DNA from: Microbacterium sp. EYE_78
GTDB taxonomy: Bacteria; Actinomycetota; Actinomycetes; Actinomycetales; Microbacteriaceae
Reading direction: 5' to 3'
DNA: 64,000 nt
Assembly: GCF_023149035.1 (NCBI RefSeq)
Contig: NZ_JAHXMY010000001.1
Span: 1,054,001 to 1,118,000, forward strand
The translations under genes and the position numbers were made by a program. The notes under the pieces are model-generated. The model was not told where the DNA came from, did no database searches, and was given only the letters and a program-made list of their open reading frames with translations. Of the stretch, positions 8,280-15,871 are shown one piece after another (positions within the stretch are counted from its first letter, which is position 1; each line of letters opens with the position of its first letter).

Positions 8280-9317
8280 GTGCGCGCGATGATCATGGAG
8301 CGGATCGCAGGTCCGCTGACGGTGGCCGACGTGCCCGCCCCGACCGCTCCCGCCGGTGGCGCCGTGATCGAGGTGCATGCGACGGGGCTCTGCCGCAGCG
8401 ACTGGCACGCGTGGGCGGGGCACGACGACATCGCCCTGCCGCACGTGCCGGGGCACGAGCTCGCCGGCGTCGTCGTCGAGGTGGGCGTCGGCGTCGCGCG
8501 CTGGGCGGTCGGCGACCGCGTGACCGTGCCGTTCGTCTGCGGATGCGGTCGGTGCGAGTGGTGCCTCGGCGGCGACGCCCAGGTCTGCCCCGACCAGGAG
8601 CAGCCCGGCTTCACCCACTGGGGCTCGTTCGCCGAGCAGGTGGTCGTCCACGCCGCGGACCGCAACCTCGTCGGCATCCCCGAGACCGTCTCCACCGCCG
8701 CCGCGGCGTCTCTCGGATGCCGGTTCGCGACCGCATTCCGAGCGCTCACCGCCCGGGCGCGCCTGAGCGCAGACGAGTGGGTCGTGATCGTCGGCGCCGG
8801 CGGCGTCGGGCTCAGCGCCGTCATGATCGCGAAGGCGCTGGGTGCGCGCGTGGTCGCCGTCGATCGATCCGCTTCGGCACTCGACGCCGCGAGCGCTCTG
8901 GGGGCCGATCACGTGGTCCGCGCCGACGGGACCGACATCCCGAACGCCGTGCACACCCTCACCGCCGGGGGCGCGCACGTCTCGGTCGACGCGGTCGGCA
9001 GCGAGCAGACGTGCGCGGACGCCGTCCACAGCCTGCGCCGCCGGGGCCGTCACGTGCAGATCGGGCTGCTGCCCACGGCATCCGGCCTCTCATCCGTCCC
9101 CATGGCCCGCGCGATCGCGTGGGAGCTCGACGTGCTCGGAAGTCACGGCATGGCCGCCGAGGACTATCCCGGGATGCTGGAGCTCATCGTGCGTGGCACT
9201 CTCCGCCCGCAGGACCTCATCGAGCGGACCGTCTCGCTCGAGCAGGCTGCGCTGCTGCTGCCGGGTATGGACTCGGCGTCGCCGGCGGGGATGACGATGA
9301 TCGACCCGCGGGTCTGA
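8280..9317 (+). CDS. Zinc-dependent medium-chain alcohol dehydrogenase
   Basis: A 345-residue member of the medium-chain dehydrogenase/reductase family that oxidises an alcohol or reduces an aldehyde with NAD(P). Catalytic zinc ligands are visible in GLCRSDWHAW and PGHELAG. The structural-zinc lobe shows the four Cys of CGCGRCEWCLGG and VCPD. The Rossmann motif is GAGGVGLSAVMIAKALGA. The GTG start at 8280 is preceded by GGAGGAGGC, a strong ribosome site. It is followed closely by a convergent TetR gene. No substrate can be assigned; the zinc-lobe spacing fits general secondary-alcohol or aldehyde enzymes. Confidence 0.9.
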   Translation: MRAMIMERIAGPLTVADVPAPTAPAGGAVIEVHATGLCRSDWHAWAGHDDIALPHVPGHELAGVVVEVGVGVARWAVGDRVTVPFVCGCGRCEWCLGGDAQVCPDQEQPGFTHWGSFAEQVVVHAADRNLVGIPETVSTAAAASLGCRFATAFRALTARARLSADEWVVIVGAGGVGLSAVMIAKALGARVVAVDRSASALDAASALGADHVVRADGTDIPNAVHTLTAGGAHVSVDAVGSEQTCADAVHSLRRRGRHVQIGLLPTASGLSSVPMARAIAWELDVLGSHGMAAEDYPGMLELIVRGTLRPQDLIERTVSLEQAALLLPGMDSASPAGMTMIDPRV

Positions 9318-9324
9318 GGCGCAG

Positions 9325-9921
9325 TCAGCCGCGCGGCTCGAGCAGGGCGTCGAGCGCCACCCGCATCGCCGCGACGGGATCGGTGCCGTCGGCGAGCCAC
9401 CGGACCTGGATGCCCTCCCACGTTCCGATGACCAGGTCGGCGAGCATCGTGGCATCCGTCGTCGTCGTCAACCGTCCCAGCGAGCGGTCGAGGTCGATGG
9501 CGGCCGCGTACTCGGGGATCACCGCCGCGTAGCGCGCGCGCAGCCACGCGTGAGCCTCGTGGTCCGCGTGGGTCGCCTCCGCCTGCACGACGGTGAACAT
9601 GCGCACCAGCTCGCGCCGAGCGATGTTCCGCTCGACGATGGCGAGCACGGTCGGGACGAAGCCGTCGCGCGCGGCGCGTGCGGAGAAGTCGGTGTCGGCG
9701 GCGTCCTCCTGCGACAGCACCGCCGCCAGGAGCGAGACCTTCGTGGGGAAGTGGTGCATGACGGTGGTCAGCCCGAGGTCGAGCTGCTTCGCGATCTGCC
9801 GAAGCGAGCCGCCGCGATATCCGTGCGTGCCGAAGACCGCCGTCGCGGTCGCGATGATCTCGCCCCGCCGTGCAGCGGATTTCGCGTAGGGGCCGCGAGC
9901 GGTCGCGGTCGCATCGGTCAT
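9325..9921 (-). CDS. TetR-family regulator, divergent from GH42 beta-galactosidase
   Basis: A 198-residue TetR regulator. Its helix-turn-helix is seen as RRGEIIATATAVFGTHGYRG then SLRQIAKQLDLGLTTVMHHF. The C-terminal domain is helical with a WEGIQVRW block. The start at 9921 is chosen because a TACACT -10 box stands exactly 6 bases upstream (leaderless). Between this gene and the divergent beta-galactosidase lies a perfect inverted repeat, CGTGCA-TG-TGCACG. The protein is therefore a likely repressor of both. Confidence 0.88.
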   Translation of the reverse strand: MTDATATARGPYAKSAARRGEIIATATAVFGTHGYRGGSLRQIAKQLDLGLTTVMHHFPTKVSLLAAVLSQEDAADTDFSARAARDGFVPTVLAIVERNIARRELVRMFTVVQAEATHADHEAHAWLRARYAAVIPEYAAAIDLDRSLGRLTTTTDATMLADLVIGTWEGIQVRWLADGTDPVAAMRVALDALLEPRG

Positions 9922-9927
9922 AGCGGC

Positions 9928-9933
9928 AGTGTA
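9928..9933 (-). promoter_or_regulatory. Leaderless -10 box of tetR (TACACT)
   Basis: TACACT on the minus strand lies 6 bases before the ATG at 9921. Confidence 0.6.
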
Positions 9934-9946
9934 GATCGAGCGAAAC

Positions 9947-9960
9947 CGTGCATGTGCACG
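9947..9960. promoter_or_regulatory. Palindromic operator between tetR and GH42 gene
   Basis: CGTGCATGTGCACG has perfect 6-bp arms around a TG spacer, and the symmetry continues imperfectly into flanking AAA/TTT. It sits at the -35 position of the beta-galactosidase promoter, whose -10 box is at 9970-9975, and close to the tetR promoter. Confidence 0.68.
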
Positions 9961-9969
9961 TTTTTGAGA

Positions 9970-9975
9970 TACGGT
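9970..9975 (+). promoter_or_regulatory. Leaderless -10 box of GH42 gene (TACGGT)
   Basis: TACGGT ends 6 bases before the ATG at 9982. There is no separate ribosome site. Confidence 0.6.
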
Positions 9976-9981
9976 GATCGG

Positions 9982-12015
9982 ATGCAGAACGAGACGAGCG
10001 CCTACCGCTGGGTCAAGGACGGCTCCCAGCAGCCCGGAACGATGCGTTACGGCGCCGACTACAACCCCGAGCAGTGGCCGCGCGAGGTCTGGGACGACGA
10101 CGTCCGCCTGATGCGCGAGGCGGGCGTGAACATCGTCTCGCTCGGGATCTTCTCCTGGGGCCTGCTCGAACCGCGTCCGGGAGAGTTCGACTTCTCCTGG
10201 CTCGACGAGATCATCGACCTGCTGCACGCGAACGGCATCGACGTGGACCTGGCGACCGCGACGGCGTCGCCTCCCTCGTGGATGGCCCGCCGGCATCCCG
10301 AGATCCTGCCGCAGACCGTCGACGGCACGATCCTCTGGCCCGGTGCCCGCCAGCATTGGCGGCCGACGTCACCGGTCTTCCGTGAGTACGCGCTGCGCCT
10401 CGTCCGCGCGCTCGCCGAGCGCTACGGCGACCACCCCGCCGTCGTCGCGTGGCACATCTCGAACGAGCTCGGATGCCACAACCTCTACGACTACTCCGAC
10501 GACGCCGCGAGCGCGTTCCGGGTCTGGCTCGAAGCCCGCTACGGCACGATCGAGGCGCTCAACGACGCGTGGGGCACGGCCTTCTGGTCGCAGCACTACG
10601 AGGAGTGGGACGAGATCCTGCCGCCACGATCGGCGCCCACGATCCGCAACCCCGGGCAGCAGCTCGACTTCGAGCGGTTCTCGTCGGATGCCGTCCGCGA
10701 CCACCTGCGGGCCGAGGCGGCCGTGCTCGCCGAGGTGACCCCCGACATCCCGCGGACGACGAACTTCATGGTCGCGCAGAACGTCCGCGACATCGATTAC
10801 CCGTCCTGGGTGGGCGACGTCGACTTCGTCTCGAACGACCACTACCTGCGACCCGGCGAGCTCGGCCGCGACGACCTCTCGTTCTGGGCGAACCTGACCG
10901 GCAACATCGCCGGGGGCCTGCCATGGTTCCTCATGGAGCACGCGACGAGCGCCGTCAACTGGCGCGAGGTGAACCCGCCCAAGCGCTCCGGCGAGCTCCT
11001 GCGCGATGCGCTCACGCACGTCGGGCACGGCGCCGACGCGGTCTGCTACTTCCAGTGGCGGCAGTCGCGCGCCGGCGGCGAGCGGTACCACTCGGGCATG
11101 GTGCCGCACGCCGGTGAGCACAGCCGCGTGTTCCGCGACGTGGTCGCGCTCGGCGGGGCGCTCCGCGACCTGTCGCCGGTCAACGGCTCCCGGCGCGAGG
11201 CCGCGCGCGTCGCGATCGTCTTCGACTACGAGTCGTGGTGGGTCAGCGGGCGCGACGCCCACCCGTCGGACTCGCCCGCCTACGACGTCGAGACCCTCGC
11301 CTGGTACCGGGCCCTCCTCGACCTCGGCGTCCGCGCCGACGTCATCCCGGTCGGTGCGGCGTTCGACGGGTACGAGGTGCTCATCGCGCCGATGCTGCAC
11401 GTCGTGCCCGAGGACCTGCGGGCGCGTCTGACGTCGTACGCGGATGCCGGTGGCCACCTCGTCACGACCTCCTTCTCAGGCATCGTCGATGAGAACGATC
11501 GCGTCTGGCTCGGCGGCTACCCGGGCGCGCTCCGCGAGCTGCTCGGCGTCCTCGTCGAGGAGTTCGTGCCGCTGCTCCCGGGTGAGCGCATCGCACTCGC
11601 CTCCGGCGCCGTCGCGCATGGCTGGACCGAGCGGATCGTCCACGTCGGCGACGACGTCGAGGTGCTCGACACCTACGCCGAGGGCGACCTCGCCGGTGCG
11701 CCGGCGGTGACGCGGCGGACCCTCGCGGCCGGTGGCAGCGCGACGTACGTGTCGGCCGACATCGGTCGCGACGGCGTCCGCGCGGTGCTCGCGGGGCTCG
11801 GGCTCGAGGCGCTCGCCGGCGACCCGCGGTCGGCGGACGGCCGGCTCGACGTCATCGAGCGCGGCGACGGTGAGGCGCGCTACGTCTTCCTCTCGAACCG
11901 CACCGACGAGGAGGTCGCGGCGCCGGTGGTCGGCGACGTGCTCGTGGGTGCGGCCGCGGCATCCGGTGTCGTCGTGGCACCGCGCAGCGTGGTGGTGGTC
12001 CGCGTCGCGCGCTGA
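9982..12015 (+). CDS. GH42 beta-galactosidase
   Basis: A 677-residue family 42 glycoside hydrolase that hydrolyses terminal beta-galactosides (plant or milk oligosaccharides) in the cytoplasm. GADYNPEQWP near residue 22 opens the TIM barrel. The acid/base Glu162 lies in WHISNELG, and the nucleophile Glu319 in WFLMEHATSAVNW. These are followed by QWRQSRAGGE, a trimerisation domain and a C-terminal beta domain. The length is usual for GH42. The start at 9982 is set by the leaderless -10 box; the frame extends upstream through tetR but that part is antisense. Likely repressed by the divergent TetR protein. Confidence 0.94.
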   Translation: MQNETSAYRWVKDGSQQPGTMRYGADYNPEQWPREVWDDDVRLMREAGVNIVSLGIFSWGLLEPRPGEFDFSWLDEIIDLLHANGIDVDLATATASPPSWMARRHPEILPQTVDGTILWPGARQHWRPTSPVFREYALRLVRALAERYGDHPAVVAWHISNELGCHNLYDYSDDAASAFRVWLEARYGTIEALNDAWGTAFWSQHYEEWDEILPPRSAPTIRNPGQQLDFERFSSDAVRDHLRAEAAVLAEVTPDIPRTTNFMVAQNVRDIDYPSWVGDVDFVSNDHYLRPGELGRDDLSFWANLTGNIAGGLPWFLMEHATSAVNWREVNPPKRSGELLRDALTHVGHGADAVCYFQWRQSRAGGERYHSGMVPHAGEHSRVFRDVVALGGALRDLSPVNGSRREAARVAIVFDYESWWVSGRDAHPSDSPAYDVETLAWYRALLDLGVRADVIPVGAAFDGYEVLIAPMLHVVPEDLRARLTSYADAGGHLVTTSFSGIVDENDRVWLGGYPGALRELLGVLVEEFVPLLPGERIALASGAVAHGWTERIVHVGDDVEVLDTYAEGDLAGAPAVTRRTLAAGGSATYVSADIGRDGVRAVLAGLGLEALAGDPRSADGRLDVIERGDGEARYVFLSNRTDEEVAAPVVGDVLVGAAAASGVVVAPRSVVVVRVAR

Positions 12016-12032
12016 TCGGAGCCCCATGCGGT

Positions 12033-12113
12033 GACGGATGCACGACGGCTGGTGCTGGTGTGCATCCGCGGGTCGGGCGGGGCTTCAGGAGTCCCACCGG
12101 TCGTGCATCCGTC
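12033..12113. repeat. 14-bp perfect inverted repeat downstream of GH42 gene
   Basis: GACGGATGCACGAC (12033-12046) and its exact complement (12100-12113) are separated by 53 bases. A third, partial copy (TGCATCCG) lies in the loop. It could be a terminator for the beta-galactosidase transcript or a dispersed intergenic repeat. Confidence 0.55.
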
Positions 12114-12150
12114 GCGCGAGAGGGAGCCTCGGCGGGTGGGAGGCTGCCCG

Positions 12151-12334
12151 CGTGCTGCCTACGGCGGCCGGGAAGCGGATCGGGAGGCTGGCCGCGTACT
12201 GCCTGGCCGCGCGTGCTGCCTAGTCGGCCAGTAGGCTGGCCGCGTGCTGCCTACGGCGGCCGGGAAGCGGATCGGGAGGCTGGCCGCGTACTGCCTGGCC
12301 GCGCGTGCTGCCTGGTCGGCCAGTAGGCTGGCCG
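12151..12334. repeat. 92-bp tandem duplication of the dcd promoter
   Basis: Two consecutive 92-bp units (12151-12242, 12243-12334) differ at one position (A12222 versus G12314). The first bases of a third unit form the dcd start. Each unit ends in TAGGCT-GGCCGC and is followed by GTG, so both carry the leaderless promoter. Inside the unit the string CTGGCCGCGT-CTGCCT is itself repeated with small changes. Confidence 0.9.
12324..12329 (+). promoter_or_regulatory. Leaderless -10 box of dcd (TAGGCT)
   Basis: TAGGCT ends 6 bases before the GTG at 12336. An identical box at 12232-12237 stands before the out-of-frame GTG at 12244, as a result of the tandem duplication. Confidence 0.65.
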
Positions 12335-12335
12335 C

Positions 12336-12941
12336 GTGCTGCTCAGCGACCGCGACATCCGACTCGAGATCGACGGCGGCCGCATCGGCCTCGACCCGTG
12401 GGACCCGGCTATGGTCCAGCCGTCGAGCGTCGACGTGCGGCTCGACCGGTACTTCCGGCTGTTCGACAACCACAAGTACCCGTTCATCGACCCGGCTGAG
12501 GATCAGCCCGAGCTGACTCGGCTGATCGAGGTCGCGCCCGACGAGCCGTTCATCCTGCATCCAGGGGAGTTCGCGCTCGGCGCGACCTTCGAGCAGATCA
12601 CGCTGCCCGACGACGTCGCCGCGCGCCTCGAGGGAAAGAGCTCGCTCGGCCGTCTCGGTCTCATCACGCACTCGACGGCCGGGTTCATCGACCCCGGCTT
12701 CTCGGGGCATGTGACGCTCGAGCTCGCGAATGTCGCGACCCTGCCGATCAAGCTGTGGCCGGGCATGAAGATCGGGCAGTTCTGCTTCTTCCGCCTGACC
12801 TCGCCGGCCGAGAACCCCTACGGCACCGGGTCGTACAAGAATCGGTACCAGGGGCAGCGGGGGCCGACGGCATCCCGCTCGTTCCAGAACTTCCACCGCA
12901 CCGACGTCGGGACGACCGACGCCGGTGCGAAGGGGAACTGA
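12336..12941 (+). CDS. dcd: dCTP deaminase
   Basis: A 201-residue dCTP deaminase that converts dCTP to dUTP for thymidylate synthesis. Actinobacterial members often also hydrolyse dUTP to dUMP. Seen are MLLSDRDIR at the start, [22 protein letters not shown], and [19 protein letters not shown], which holds the catalytic Glu of the family. The full trimer fold is present and the length is normal. The GTG start follows directly after the -10 box, so the mRNA is probably leaderless. The upstream GTG codons produced by the 92-bp repeat are out of frame. Confidence 0.95.
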   Translation: MLLSDRDIRLEIDGGRIGLDPWDPAMVQPSSVDVRLDRYFRLFDNHKYPFIDPAEDQPELTRLIEVAPDEPFILHPGEFALGATFEQITLPDDVAARLEGKSSLGRLGLITHSTAGFIDPGFSGHVTLELANVATLPIKLWPGMKIGQFCFFRLTSPAENPYGTGSYKNRYQGQRGPTASRSFQNFHRTDVGTTDAGAKGN

Positions 12942-12947
12942 CCGCGC

Positions 12948-13445
12948 TCAGTCGCGCTGCGCCTGCTCGTAGCCGCGGGTGAAGCCGCGCTCGAAGGCCT
13001 CGGCGACGGCGGGATGCTGCGCGAAGCCGCGCCGCTCGCCGTGCCCGTGACCGCAGCCACGGCCGTGGTGGCCGTGCCGCTCGTGGTGGCCGAACCGGCC
13101 CGGCTCGCCGTGCGCGAATCCGGGGTGGGGGAACCCGCCGCCGAAGCCGTGGCCGAACGGTCCGCGGCGGTGTCCGCGGCCCTCGCGGCGAGGCATCGGC
13201 TGGGATTCGTCCCAGCCGAGCTCGCGGGCGATCGCGTCGAGCGAGCGCAGGAGCACGTCGAAGTCCTCCGCCGGGACGGCGCCGGCGACGCGGGAGTGCA
13301 CGCCGGCGACGATCTCGTCGCGGCGATCGGATGCCTCGGGCCCGGCGGCCGCCATCTGCGCGCGCACTTCGCGCGTCAGCAGACGGTGGACGAGCTTCAG
13401 GCGGAAACCGAGGGGCTGGGTGTCGTTGTCATGAGGGGTGTGCAT
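12948..13445 (-). CDS. His/Gly-rich protein of unknown function
   Basis: I do not recognise a family. In the 165-residue protein the N-terminal half is helical (FRLKLVHRLLTREVRAQM and a following acidic-basic stretch). The middle is a low-complexity His-, Gly- and Phe-rich tract, roughly residues 95-145, with HGHHGRGCGHGHGERRG. It ends in a short helical tail. The start at 13445 avoids a non-coding extension into the operator region. It is divergent from a MarR regulator that itself carries a His-rich stretch, and both share the operator cluster at 13498-13560. A metal-binding or metal-buffering role is possible but is only inferred from composition. Confidence 0.65.
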   Translation of the reverse strand: MHTPHDNDTQPLGFRLKLVHRLLTREVRAQMAAAGPEASDRRDEIVAGVHSRVAGAVPAEDFDVLLRSLDAIARELGWDESQPMPRREGRGHRRGPFGHGFGGGFPHPGFAHGEPGRFGHHERHGHHGRGCGHGHGERRGFAQHPAVAEAFERGFTRGYEQAQRD

Positions 13446-13497
13446 GGGTGTGTCCTTCCGAGACGTCGTGTCACCGGCGGACGTTCCGCGATGATCA

Positions 13498-13560
13498 TTG
13501 CATGTCAATGTGCAAGTACATGCAGTGTGACATGCAACTCGGGAACATGTCAAGTGACAT
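13498..13560. promoter_or_regulatory. Operator cluster between His-rich gene and marR
   Basis: TTGCATGTCA (13498-13507) is mirrored exactly by TGACATGCAA (13528-13537). A separate perfect repeat, ATGTCA-AG-TGACAT, lies at 13547-13560, about 20 bases upstream of the marR -10 box. The CATGTCA half-site thus occurs four times in 63 bases, as expected for a dimeric repressor binding several sites. Confidence 0.7.
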
Positions 13561-13578
13561 CCATTCGCGCGCCCGCGG

Positions 13579-13584
13579 TATCGT
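13579..13584 (+). promoter_or_regulatory. Leaderless -10 box of marR (TATCGT)
   Basis: TATCGT ends 6 bases before the GTG start at 13591. Confidence 0.6.
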
Positions 13585-13590
13585 CGAGGG

Positions 13591-14097
13591 GTGACCGACC
13601 CGACCGGCGACCTCGACGCGCTGCTGGCCGCCTTCTCGCAGATGCGCGGCCGGGGCGGGCCGCACCGGCATCACCGTGCGGGAGGCCCGCATGCCCACGG
13701 CGGCGGACCGCCGTGGATGCGCGGCGATCGCGGGTTCGGCCCGAATGCGCGGCTGGCGGGGGCACCCGCCCGCATCCGGCTGCTCGACGCCCTCGTGCAC
13801 GCGGAGCACCCGCTCTCGGTCAGCGAGCTCGCCGACGCCATCGGCGTCGACCAGCCCCGCGCGTCACGGCTCGTGCAGCAGGCCGTCGAGCTCGGTCTCA
13901 CCGCCCGCGAGGCGGACCCCGACGACGCACGCCGCACCCGCATCGCCCTCACGCCCGAGGGTCGACGCCGCGCCGGTGATGTCCGTGGCGAGCGCCGCGA
14001 GCGGCTCGCGGCCGCACTCGCCGACTTCAGCGACGATGAGCGCGCCGAGCTCGTCCGGCTGCTCGGCAAGCTCGCGGCATCCTGGCCCCGGGACTGA
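13591..14097 (+). CDS. MarR-family regulator with His-rich N-terminal stretch
   Basis: A 168-residue regulator. Residues about 20-45 form an unusual His/Gly tract (PHRHHRAGGPHAHGGG). The winged helix-turn-helix runs from about residue 55: ARIRLLDALVHAEHPLSVSE, ELADAIGVDQPRASRLV and the wing with DARRTRIALT. The family normally binds palindromes in divergent promoters and releases them on ligand binding. The cluster of ATGTCA repeats next door fits this. The His tract, shared with the divergent partner protein, suggests a metal ion as ligand; this is inference. Confidence 0.87.
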   Translation: MTDPTGDLDALLAAFSQMRGRGGPHRHHRAGGPHAHGGGPPWMRGDRGFGPNARLAGAPARIRLLDALVHAEHPLSVSELADAIGVDQPRASRLVQQAVELGLTAREADPDDARRTRIALTPEGRRRAGDVRGERRERLAAALADFSDDERAELVRLLGKLAASWPRD

Positions 14098-14154
14098 CGC
14101 GCTACCCACCTGCAGCCTGCGACGCAACAGGGTGAGGAGATCGCGGGTCGGAAC

Positions 14155-14160
14155 TAGCCT
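14155..14160 (+). promoter_or_regulatory. Leaderless -10 box of BCCT gene (TAGCCT)
   Basis: TAGCCT ends 6 bases before the ATG at 14167. Confidence 0.6.
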
Positions 14161-14166
14161 GGCGGC

Positions 14167-15834
14167 ATGTCCGACAGCGCCCCACCGTCAGAGACCTCCA
14201 CGATCCCGAGCGGTCCGAAGACCACGGCGAGCATCTGGGTCATCGCTCCCGCGGCCATCGTGGCCGTCGTCTTCAGCGCCTTCGCCATCGCCCTGCCCAC
14301 CCAGGCGGAGGCGTTCTTCGGCGCCATCCAGGGTGCGATCATCGACACCTTCAGCTGGTACTACGTGCTCATCACGGCGTTCTTCGTCGCGTTCTGCCTC
14401 TTCCTCGGGTTCAGCCGCTTCGGTGACATCCGTCTCGGCAAGGACGACGACAAGCCGGAGTTCTCGACGGGGTCGTGGTTCTCCCTCCTGTTCGCGGCCG
14501 GGATGGGCATCGGCCTCGTCTTCTACGGCGTCAGCGAGCCGCTCAGCCACTTCGTCGAACCCAAGCCCGGCGTCGAGGGCACCCCGGCGCAGCTCGCACA
14601 GTCCTCGCTGACGCAGACCTACCTCCACTGGGGCGTGCAGGCGTGGGCCGTGTACGTCGTGGTCGGGATCGCCCTCGCGTACGCGATCCACCGGCGAGGA
14701 CGGCCGCTGTCGATCCGCTGGGCACTCGAGCCGATCCTCGGTCGCCGTGTCCGCGGCGGCTGGGGCAACGCGATCGACGCGATCGCGCTCGTCGGCACCC
14801 TGTTCGGCGTCGCGACCAGTCTCGGCCTGGGGGTGCTGCAGATCAGCTCGGGGCTCGACAGCGCGGGCATCATCTCCGATCCGAGCCTGCTCGTGCAGGT
14901 GATCATCATCGCCGTCATCACGACCGCCGTCCTCTTCTCGGTCCTGTCCGGGGTCACCAAAGGCATGAAGTGGCTGTCGTCGCTCAACCTGATCCTCGCG
15001 GGTCTCCTGCTGCTGTTCGTCCTCTTCACGAACGACACGTTCTACCTCCTGCGCGAATGGGTGCAGTCCATCGGGTCGTACCTGCAGGACTTCATCGGGC
15101 TGAGCTTCAGCGTCAGCGCGTTCCAGGGCGCCGAGGGCCAGGCCTGGCAGGCGACGTGGACCTCGTTCTACTGGGGCTGGTGGATCTCGTGGGCGCCCTT
15201 CGTCGGCATCTTCATCGCGCGGGTCAGCCGCGGGCGCACCGTCCGTGAGTTCGTCATGGGCGTGCTCATCGTCCCGACGCTCGTCGGGGTCCTCTGGTTC
15301 GCCGTCCTCGGCGGCTCGGCCGTCAAGCTCGAACTCGACCAGCCGGGCACCATGACGCAGGCGGACGGCACCGTCAACGTCGAGGGAGCGCTGTTCCAGC
15401 TGTTCGAGTACCTCCCGGCATCCCTGCTGCTGACGATCGGCGCACTGATCCTCATCGCCCTGTTCTTCGTCACCTCGGCCGACTCGGGTGCCCTCGTGAT
15501 GGGGATGATCGCCACCGGCGGCGACCCGGAGCCGAGCAAGCCCGTGCGGACGCTGTTCACCCTCATCACGGCCCTCCTCGCCATCGCGCTGCTCATCGCC
15601 GGCGGGCTCACCGCGCTGCAGACGGCGGCGATCATCATCGCCCTGCCCTTCAGCATCGTGATGCTGCTCATCTGCTGGGCCACGGTCGTGGCATTCCAAC
15701 GCGAGAGACGCATCTACGAGAAGGCGGAGCGCGCACAGCTGCTCGCGCACATCGGCGACCACTACGGGCTCGAGGTCGAATCGGAGAACGAGCGCGGCAT
15801 CCGTCTGCCGTGGACGCGGCGACGCGACGGCTGA
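14167..15834 (+). CDS. BCCT-family betaine/choline/carnitine transporter
   Basis: A 555-residue secondary transporter of quaternary-ammonium compatible solutes with about 12 membrane segments. Family landmarks are FAAGMGIGLVFYGVSEPLSH (glycine-rich segment and SEP), the FYWGWWISWAPFVGIFIARV block that holds the Trp-rich substrate site, and the SADSGA motif near the sodium site. The N- and C-terminal tails are hydrophilic; the short, charged C-terminus may have an osmosensing part as in BetP. The start is fixed by the leaderless -10 box. It stands alone between marR and an oxidoreductase gene. Confidence 0.94.
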   Translation: MSDSAPPSETSTIPSGPKTTASIWVIAPAAIVAVVFSAFAIALPTQAEAFFGAIQGAIIDTFSWYYVLITAFFVAFCLFLGFSRFGDIRLGKDDDKPEFSTGSWFSLLFAAGMGIGLVFYGVSEPLSHFVEPKPGVEGTPAQLAQSSLTQTYLHWGVQAWAVYVVVGIALAYAIHRRGRPLSIRWALEPILGRRVRGGWGNAIDAIALVGTLFGVATSLGLGVLQISSGLDSAGIISDPSLLVQVIIIAVITTAVLFSVLSGVTKGMKWLSSLNLILAGLLLLFVLFTNDTFYLLREWVQSIGSYLQDFIGLSFSVSAFQGAEGQAWQATWTSFYWGWWISWAPFVGIFIARVSRGRTVREFVMGVLIVPTLVGVLWFAVLGGSAVKLELDQPGTMTQADGTVNVEGALFQLFEYLPASLLLTIGALILIALFFVTSADSGALVMGMIATGGDPEPSKPVRTLFTLITALLAIALLIAGGLTALQTAAIIIALPFSIVMLLICWATVVAFQRERRIYEKAERAQLLAHIGDHYGLEVESENERGIRLPWTRRRDG

Positions 15835-15871
15835 CGGGAATTCCCCGCGGCTGCGAGCGTTTCACCCACGC

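Noticed and set aside
9922..10356. N-terminal extension of the TetR protein at 9325-9921
   Set aside because: The extension is antisense to the GH42 gene and lacks a TetR-like sequence; a leaderless -10 box fixes the start at 9921.
12152..12246. Upstream GTG codons as alternative starts for dcd
   Set aside because: They are out of frame with the dCTP deaminase; the protein starts correctly with MLLSDRDIR at 12336.
12151..12334. Tandem repeat as a possible CRISPR array
   Set aside because: Only two 92-bp units, adjacent with no spacers, and no cas genes.
14188..15762. Long open frame (over 500 codons) antisense to the BCCT transporter gene
   Set aside because: Composition is Asp/Arg/Glu-rich without family motifs; the sense frame encodes a clear membrane transporter. 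It is the usual third-codon GC shadow.
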